Of a stretch of 64,000 bases of DNA, positions 58,758 through 64,000 are shown in pieces. The position numbers and the translations under genes are program-made. Each line of letters starts with the position of its first letter. Position 1 is the first letter of the stretch. The notes under the pieces were generated by a model. The model did no database searches and had not been told where the DNA came from. It was given only the letters and a program-made list of their open reading frames with translations. The DNA comes from Hymenobacter citatus (GTDB lineage: Bacteria > Bacteroidota > Bacteroidia > Cytophagales > Hymenobacteraceae), in the NCBI RefSeq assembly GCF_014333615.1, contig NZ_JACSCY010000008.1:62001-126000 (forward strand), written 5' to 3'.

Positions 58758-59894
58758 ATGAGAATAGCATTTATCTTGACAATGGGGGATGCGCCCTGGG
58801 GCGGTAGTGAAGTGCTATGGTCGAAAACGGCAGCGTTGGCATTACAGCAAGGACATGCAGTATTTATATCGACTTACCGTTGGCCAGAGATTCCTTCGCA
58901 ATTAGCTGCTCTACAGCAGGATGGTGCTATTCTGTTTCGAAGACCCGGTTATCGTGCTGATATAATATCTAGAATTACAAATCGATTAAGACTAGTAGGA
59001 AAACTAAGATCTGAAGAAGTACGGGCTATTGAGAGCTTCGCGCCTGATCTGCTTGTAATTAACCAAGGGGGAGCTCATGATATAATATATCGAGAGGATT
59101 TGTTGCCTCTTTTGCTAAGCAAACAGTATCGTTATTGTCTGCTTTGTCATTTATACCAGGATCCTATTAAGCTGCGTGAGGCGGAACGGAATATAATCAC
59201 CAGAGTTTACGCAAATGCTCAACAAGTATTTGCTATTTCCAGAAACCAAGCCGATGTATTGCAGCGTCAAATTGCTACGAAGCTGCCTCATTTATCCATT
59301 GTACAGAACCCTATCAATCTACCAACACAGTGGCCCATTGCTTTTCCATCAAGTAATGTTCCGCAATGGGCTGTAGTAGCTAGTTTGGATTCTGATAGGA
59401 AAGGTCAAGATGTGCTATTTGAAGTACTAGCCCGTCCACAGTGGCAGGAGCGATTATGGCATTTAAATTTATACGGTACAGGACCAGACCTGGCCTATTT
59501 GACAAAATTGGCTACTTACTATGCCATTGCTAATCGCGTGACATTTAAGGGGCACGTAGCGGATAGTGGGCAAATTTGGGCAGAAAATCACGTTTTGATT
59601 ATTCCCTCCCGACTTGAATCTGGCCCAATGGTGCTAGCAGAGGCTATGCTGAGTGGCCGTCCAGTAGTAGCTACCAACGTAGGTATGGTAAAAGAGTGGA
59701 TACAGGAAGGGCAAAATGGTTTTATAGCTGAGGCCTCACTGCCCGACTCGTTGGATGCTGCTTTAGAACGGTGCTGGACTAGGCAAACAGATTGGGAGAA
59801 AATCGGACAAGCAGCTTATGCCTACGCTAAGCCCCGTGTTGACTTCAATGCGTCTGAGACGATGATGAATAAGTTTTTAGCGTTAGGGAAGTAG
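58758..59894 (+). CDS. Family 4 glycosyltransferase
   Basis: 378 aa. IAFILTMGDAPWGGSEVLWSK is the glycine-rich start; VVASLDSDRKGQDVLFEVL, LNLYGTGPDLAYL and IPSRLESGPMVLAEAMLSGRPVVA form the donor domain with E-x7-E. Likely a retaining transferase. It follows the epimerase by 54 bp. Confidence 0.87.
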   Translation: MRIAFILTMGDAPWGGSEVLWSKTAALALQQGHAVFISTYRWPEIPSQLAALQQDGAILFRRPGYRADIISRITNRLRLVGKLRSEEVRAIESFAPDLLVINQGGAHDIIYREDLLPLLLSKQYRYCLLCHLYQDPIKLREAERNIITRVYANAQQVFAISRNQADVLQRQIATKLPHLSIVQNPINLPTQWPIAFPSSNVPQWAVVASLDSDRKGQDVLFEVLARPQWQERLWHLNLYGTGPDLAYLTKLATYYAIANRVTFKGHVADSGQIWAENHVLIIPSRLESGPMVLAEAMLSGRPVVATNVGMVKEWIQEGQNGFIAEASLPDSLDAALERCWTRQTDWEKIGQAAYAYAKPRVDFNASETMMNKFLALGK

Positions 59895-59927
59895 CTGTCA
59901 CGCATTTTAAAAACAGATTACAACTGG

Positions 59928-60827
59928 ATGAAGAATAAAGTACAAGAAATAAAAGGTAATTATCCTGTCGAGGAAATTTATTCATTTAGAGAGTCTGGTT
60001 ACATAAAAGAGGTGGCAACTAATCTATCTGCCAGGCTGTCTGCTGATGTTGAGTTATACCTATATTTTCAGTTGAGCAAATGGAAAGGTAATGATTTGGT
60101 TATTGCAAGTAATGGTAAAAAGAAGGTAGTACTATGTGTTGGAGATGAGTCGCCAAATGTCTCGTATCCGTTTTTAGCTGAAGTAGATAGTGTCTTCCGT
60201 ACGTATCTGCCAGGACAGTTGCATGGACATGGTAAACTCAATCATTTGGCTGTAGGGCCTAGTACTCAATTTGTTGCCGCAGAAGTTAAAGATTTTGAGG
60301 CACGGCAATATAATGTGTTCTTTTCGGGTAATCTGCACTTAGGCCGAGCCGATCTTTATCGCGCTTTGACGGGAGCTTATCTAGTTCCTTTTGCGCTGCT
60401 GCATAGGACAAAAAAGCTACTAGGTACTAACTTTGATGCCACCTTTCCCTCTTCCGTTATCCGTTTCAGCACAGGTTTTCATAACGGAATTTCTCCATCC
60501 GAGTACGCTAATTATATGCAGGATAGTAAAATCTGTTTGTGTCCAGCAGGAGTTGAAAATCCAGAAACAATGCGGCACTTTGAGGCTGCTCAGCTAGGAA
60601 ATATTGTTGTGACGCTGCCCTTACCTAATGTACCTGTCTATAAAGAGGCTCCCTTTGTTGTGTTATCATCATGGCGAGAGTTGCACAAAACAATAAGGCA
60701 GTTATTAGCAGAACCTAACTATATGCTTGATTTACATCGAAAAACCCTAGAGTGGTGGCGACGCCAAGCTGCTCCAGAAACGGTAGCTTCTTTGATAGAG
60801 CAGAGGTTACATGAACATGGCTTGTAG
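59928..60827 (+). CDS. Exostosin-like (GT47-type) predicted glycosyltransferase
   Basis: 299 aa. No signal or membrane segment. The N-terminal half is weakly conserved. The C-terminal half has SPSEYANYMQDSKICLCPAGVENPETMRHFEAAQLGNIVV, split here as SEYANYMQDSKICLCPAG then RHFEAAQLGNIVV. This matches the exostosin donor domain, with its S-K-F-CL-P-G signature and the Glu of the nucleotide site. Exostosin-like enzymes move xylose, galactose, glucuronate or similar sugars; with UDP-xylose and UDP-glucuronate made in this locus they are reasonable donors, but that is inference. Confidence 0.65.
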   Translation: MKNKVQEIKGNYPVEEIYSFRESGYIKEVATNLSARLSADVELYLYFQLSKWKGNDLVIASNGKKKVVLCVGDESPNVSYPFLAEVDSVFRTYLPGQLHGHGKLNHLAVGPSTQFVAAEVKDFEARQYNVFFSGNLHLGRADLYRALTGAYLVPFALLHRTKKLLGTNFDATFPSSVIRFSTGFHNGISPSEYANYMQDSKICLCPAGVENPETMRHFEAAQLGNIVVTLPLPNVPVYKEAPFVVLSSWRELHKTIRQLLAEPNYMLDLHRKTLEWWRRQAAPETVASLIEQRLHEHGL

Positions 60828-60923
60828 TATTTGTTATAGTAATTAACAGCACTGCTTGCAAGCGCGAAAACGTCTGTTGATATAGATAGCGCGCTTTTTT
60901 CACTTACTCTAATTTTCGAGCAC

Positions 60924-61835
60924 ATGCATATAGCTATTTCTTTTGATCAGAATTTTATAACACCAACTTATGTATTCCTAACCTCTGTATTTAATAATAA
61001 TCAGCATGAAAAAATTTTCTTTCATGCTATAGCTACTGGAGTATCAGATAAAGATAAACAAGATATTGAAGACTATATTCAGCAGCATGGGGCAGAAATA
61101 GAATATTATAATATTGATGATAAAAACCTAACAAATTTAATTATTCCAGAGCATTCTTATTTTACAGTAGCTACATATTACCGTTTGTTTTTTCCATCAT
61201 TAGTACCAGCGCATGTAGAACAGTTGTTGTATATTGATACGGACACAGTAGTGGTAGGAAACCTTAAGGACTTGTATTTAACTGATGTGCGTCCTTATCC
61301 GGCGGGAGCAGTATTAGATACTGTGGTAGCTGTTCGCCCTGATTTAGGTATAGATGAGTTAGGGTATTATTTTAATGCTGGAGTACTATTAATAAATATA
61401 CCTATTTGGAAAGAGCAAAAGATATCAGAAAAATCTATTCAATTTTTAGTTGATTATCCCGAAAAAATAAAGTGGGTAGATCAAGATGCGCTAAATGCAG
61501 TGCTTTATCGCAATGTATATAAGTTAGCTGGAGGATACAATGTGACTTTCTATGATATACCAAAGGACTTGCCACGTAAAAAATATAAAGAATTTATCTC
61601 TGACAAATACATTATTCATTATACAACAGGCCTGCATAAGCCATGGTCTATATTAGGAGAAAATAAATTTAGATATGTATATCATGATTATTTAAAAAAA
61701 TCTCCGAAGAGTAAAGAAAGAAAGTATAAGAATTACAAAGTAGATATAAAATCAGCTTCTTTTTTTGTTAAAGTTAGAATTTTAGAATATCTATATGACT
61801 ATCCAATGATCATAAAATTATTAAAGAGACGTTAG
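60924..61835 (+). CDS. Family 8 glycosyltransferase
   Basis: 303 aa. IAISFDQNFITPTYVFLTSVF, then LLYIDTDTVVVGNL with the DxD near 104, GYYFNAGVLLINIPIW, KIKWVDQDALNAVL, and HYTTGLHKPWS near 231 (HxxGxxKPW). All marks of GT8, retaining transferases that mostly use UDP-glucose or UDP-galactose. AT-rich. The stop codon interlocks with the stop of the opposite gene (shared TTAG). A -7-like word TAATTTTC lies 6 bp before the ATG. Confidence 0.88.
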   Translation: MHIAISFDQNFITPTYVFLTSVFNNNQHEKIFFHAIATGVSDKDKQDIEDYIQQHGAEIEYYNIDDKNLTNLIIPEHSYFTVATYYRLFFPSLVPAHVEQLLYIDTDTVVVGNLKDLYLTDVRPYPAGAVLDTVVAVRPDLGIDELGYYFNAGVLLINIPIWKEQKISEKSIQFLVDYPEKIKWVDQDALNAVLYRNVYKLAGGYNVTFYDIPKDLPRKKYKEFISDKYIIHYTTGLHKPWSILGENKFRYVYHDYLKKSPKSKERKYKNYKVDIKSASFFVKVRILEYLYDYPMIIKLLKRR

Positions 61836-62890
61836 TGTATCTCTTTTTTAAATTCAGGAGATATCCATTGTTGCTTTGGTAGATTGCGATAGATCTGTTT
61901 TACCTTGCTATGGTTTTGTAATAAGCTAGTAAGAAAGCCAAAGTGGTTAGAAAAATCAGCTCGTGTTCTATGATAATTTCCTTTGAATAGGGAAGTAAAT
62001 AGTGAAAATATATCCTTTATTATTAAATATACAGCGCTTATATAAAGCCAATGAATACCTTTCTTGAATCGGTTGGTTTGTTTTAGCATTAATAGCTTAT
62101 AGGGAGTTAAAAAAGGGAAAGTAATACCAAAGCTGTTGTTCAATCTCTTAAAGTAATTCCAGTTGATGCGGCCCGTTGGCATGAAGTGTTGAAATTGCAG
62201 CCGCTCATCATAGTGAATCTCACCGCCTGACAGGATAATAGCATAGCAAAGCTCTACGTCTTCTCCTGCTCCCAAACTCTTTGCTGTTCGGCCAGAGAGT
62301 AACTTCTGAAAGCCATTGGATAGTATAGCATCTATGGCTGATTTTCTAAATATAGCACCGGCTGTATAAACGAATCCTCTTTCTAAACTAACGGGGCCAC
62401 TAGGATTAGGCCCTTGTCCTCCAACTGCATAGGCAGCTTGTAATGATTCAAACCAGAGAGGGGGAGGTGTTTCACAAACTGCAATACCGCAGCCACCTAA
62501 CCCTGCAATATTCTTATTTTGGATCATGATATCATAGGCCAGATCAAGATAGTTTGGATTGAGCCAATTATCATCGTCACAGAAAAGAAGAAAAGCATGC
62601 CTTACATTTGCCATTCCCATCTCTCGGGCATGTCCTGTACCAGGTATAGGTTGAAGTAGTACACGCATTGGGGCTGGAGAATTATACTTAGACCACTCTG
62701 TAACAGCTATATGACTTGTGGCATCTGTCGAAGCATTATCTACAATGATTACTTCCCACGCAAGATTAGGATATTTGCTAAATTGCTGATTAGCTAAATG
62801 CTCTAATGTCTCAGGGAGCCTCTTACCACTGTTATAACAACAAATGATAACCGAAATTCCTGCAGGGTATTTGGTGTCTGATAATGACAT
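61832..62890 (-). CDS. Family 2 glycosyltransferase, opposite strand
   Basis: 352 aa, the only minus-strand gene of the locus. ISVIICCYNSGKRLPETLEHL, EVIIVDNASTDATSH, LLFCDDDNWLNPNYLDL with the acidic motif, and AGEDVELCYAIILSGG make the GT-A core; two hydrophobic stretches near the C-terminus may touch the membrane (IHWLYISAVYLIIKDIFSLF). It converges with the GT8 gene with a 4-bp stop-stop overlap, and has its own -7 box (62916-62923). Being reversed, it may be a later insertion or separately controlled. Confidence 0.85.
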   Translation of the reverse strand: MSLSDTKYPAGISVIICCYNSGKRLPETLEHLANQQFSKYPNLAWEVIIVDNASTDATSHIAVTEWSKYNSPAPMRVLLQPIPGTGHAREMGMANVRHAFLLFCDDDNWLNPNYLDLAYDIMIQNKNIAGLGGCGIAVCETPPPLWFESLQAAYAVGGQGPNPSGPVSLERGFVYTAGAIFRKSAIDAILSNGFQKLLSGRTAKSLGAGEDVELCYAIILSGGEIHYDERLQFQHFMPTGRINWNYFKRLNNSFGITFPFLTPYKLLMLKQTNRFKKGIHWLYISAVYLIIKDIFSLFTSLFKGNYHRTRADFSNHFGFLTSLLQNHSKVKQIYRNLPKQQWISPEFKKEIH

Positions 62891-63367
62891 AATGTTGAAA
62901 GCATATTTGCTAAAGCAAAGTTAGTTCTCTTTACAGAATAGGCTAGTTAAGCATTGGAATTTCCAGATTATTTGTCAATGATCTTGCTAGGAGGTATCGT
63001 AAATCTGTAGATTTATTAGATTAGTTAAAAATAATATTGATATAGTATAATTATAAAAAGTTTAGAAATTATATTCATGATTTTATACATAACGAGACAG
63101 CTTGATTGAGATTCTTTGGATCATATACAAACCTGCATTTGTAATGTAGTTAAGCTAATGCATATAGCTTGTCAATAACATGCTCTGGTTTAACTACATA
63201 AGCTCTATAACTAGATTCTTATAATAGGATAAACTATTATAATTAGTAATGATTGTTTCCTTAGTTATTTAAGTGATTAGTGTGCATAGAAGTTTTACTG
63301 TTTATTTGCAATCGTTTTAATACTTAGGTGACGTACTTTTAAGCTCCTGCTTAAGAAAGTGAATAAT
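62891..63367. other. AT-rich intergenic region, no gene seen
   Basis: About 470 bp, rich in A and T, between the divergent GT2 gene and the acetyltransferase gene. It holds the GT2 promoter box and presumably a promoter for the acetyltransferase. No coding frame, RNA, long repeat or insertion-sequence remnant could be recognised. Confidence 0.5.
62916..62923 (-). promoter_or_regulatory. -7 box TAACTTTG of the reversed GT2 gene
   Basis: Exact TAnnTTTG on the minus strand, 25 bp upstream of the ATG at 62890. Confidence 0.5.
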
Positions 63368-63895
63368 ATGAGCTTTGCCAAATTTGTCATGCAGGATCGT
63401 AAGGCCAATTGGCATAATGCGACGAAAGGAAAATATGTTGTAGTACTTTTTAGGATTGCACAGTACATTAATAATAGTAAATTATTATCTATAATATTAT
63501 TTTGGTATCAGCCTCTATATAGGCTGTTTGTTCATTGGATATTGTGTGTTGAGCTTTATCCAGCTAGCCAGATAGGTGAAGGTTTAGTATTGTGGCATGT
63601 TCACTCCTTAGTCGTTCATCCTGCAACGAAAATAGGAAAGGGTTGCTCACTTAGACAAACTACTACTATTGGTACTAAAAAGGATAAGGATGGGTCAATC
63701 AATCAGAATGCGCCTATAATTGGTGACAATGTCGATATAGGCGCTAATTCTATAATCATCGGCCCTGTTGTTATTGGGGATAATGTTATTATTGGTGCAG
63801 GATCTGTAGTAGTTAAAGATATTCCAAGCCATGCGATAGTTGCAGGTAATCCAGCTAGAATTATAGGAACGAATACATATAATATACATGTTTAA
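63368..63895 (+). CDS. Serine-acetyltransferase-like hexapeptide acetyltransferase (WcaB/EpsH type)
   Basis: 175 aa from the ATG at 63368 (GTG at 63359 is the alternative). [17 protein letters not shown] and a hydrophobic helix (about 20-60) lead into a left-handed beta-helix from about 70 ([50 protein letters not shown]). Similar to serine acetyltransferases but shorter, without the cysteine-pathway tail, as in colanic-acid and exopolysaccharide acetyltransferases. Probably adds acetyl groups to the glycan. The locus probably continues beyond the window. Confidence 0.8.
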   Translation: MSFAKFVMQDRKANWHNATKGKYVVVLFRIAQYINNSKLLSIILFWYQPLYRLFVHWILCVELYPASQIGEGLVLWHVHSLVVHPATKIGKGCSLRQTTTIGTKKDKDGSINQNAPIIGDNVDIGANSIIIGPVVIGDNVIIGAGSVVVKDIPSHAIVAGNPARIIGTNTYNIHV

Positions 63896-64000
63896 TGTAT
63901 TCTTGTATATAAATTATTCGCATCAAAATATACTGTATGTAATTTATTTGTAATATAAATTTAACGTGTTATAAGTCTAATTATGCAACATTGTTGCTTC

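Overview
The window looks like chromosomal DNA of a Bacteroidota bacterium, most likely a Hymenobacter-type member of the Cytophagales. The signs are two type IX secretion (T9SS) C-terminal sorting domains, tandem Oar-like TonB-dependent receptors, three DUF3857 transglutaminase-fold proteins, promoter -7 boxes of the Bacteroidota form TAnnTTTG, and a lineage-type GC-rich background carrying the word GGGTAGG/CCTACCC many times. No rRNA, phage, transposase or CRISPR array is visible; the only RNA gene is tRNA-Ala(GGC).

Layout. 1-8 kb (minus strand): a secreted metzincin protease cut by the window edge, then three tandem DUF3857 proteins of which only one keeps the catalytic Cys. 8-27 kb: a GH43-like glycosidase, an MFS transporter, a T9SS-exported SGNH hydrolase with a duplicated N-terminal domain, an ABC exporter, two small envelope proteins, a MurG-like glycosyltransferase, a HEAT-cyclophilin lipoprotein, a T9SS beta-helix protein, a cupin, and the cysteine pathway pair (serine acetyltransferase and cysteine synthase). 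27-37 kb: tRNA-Ala, two paralogous TonB receptors, an NlpC/P60 lipoprotein, a GlcD-type FAD oxidase and an acyl-CoA-binding protein. Several intergenic gaps carry perfect or near-perfect inverted repeats of the REP/MITE type.

37.8-64 kb (almost all plus strand) is a surface-polysaccharide locus: asnB-like amidotransferase, UDP-glucuronate and UDP-xylose synthesis (ugd, uxs), a sugar aminotransferase, GDP-fucose synthesis (gmd, fcl), a Wzm/Wzt ABC exporter, then a run of glycosyltransferases (families 2, 4, 8, 11, exostosin-like), two epimerases, a methyltransferase and two hexapeptide acetyltransferases. The locus continues past the right edge. Base composition falls sharply inside wzt at about 48.4-48.5 kb, at the joint between its conserved ATPase and its glycan-recognition tail. 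The AT-rich half appears to be an exchangeable cassette, and the GGGTAGG word is essentially missing from it.

I read the locus as a strain-specific fucose/xylose-containing glycan exported by the ABC route. It may be the lipopolysaccharide that anchors T9SS cargo such as the two sorted proteins in this window, but that link is inference.
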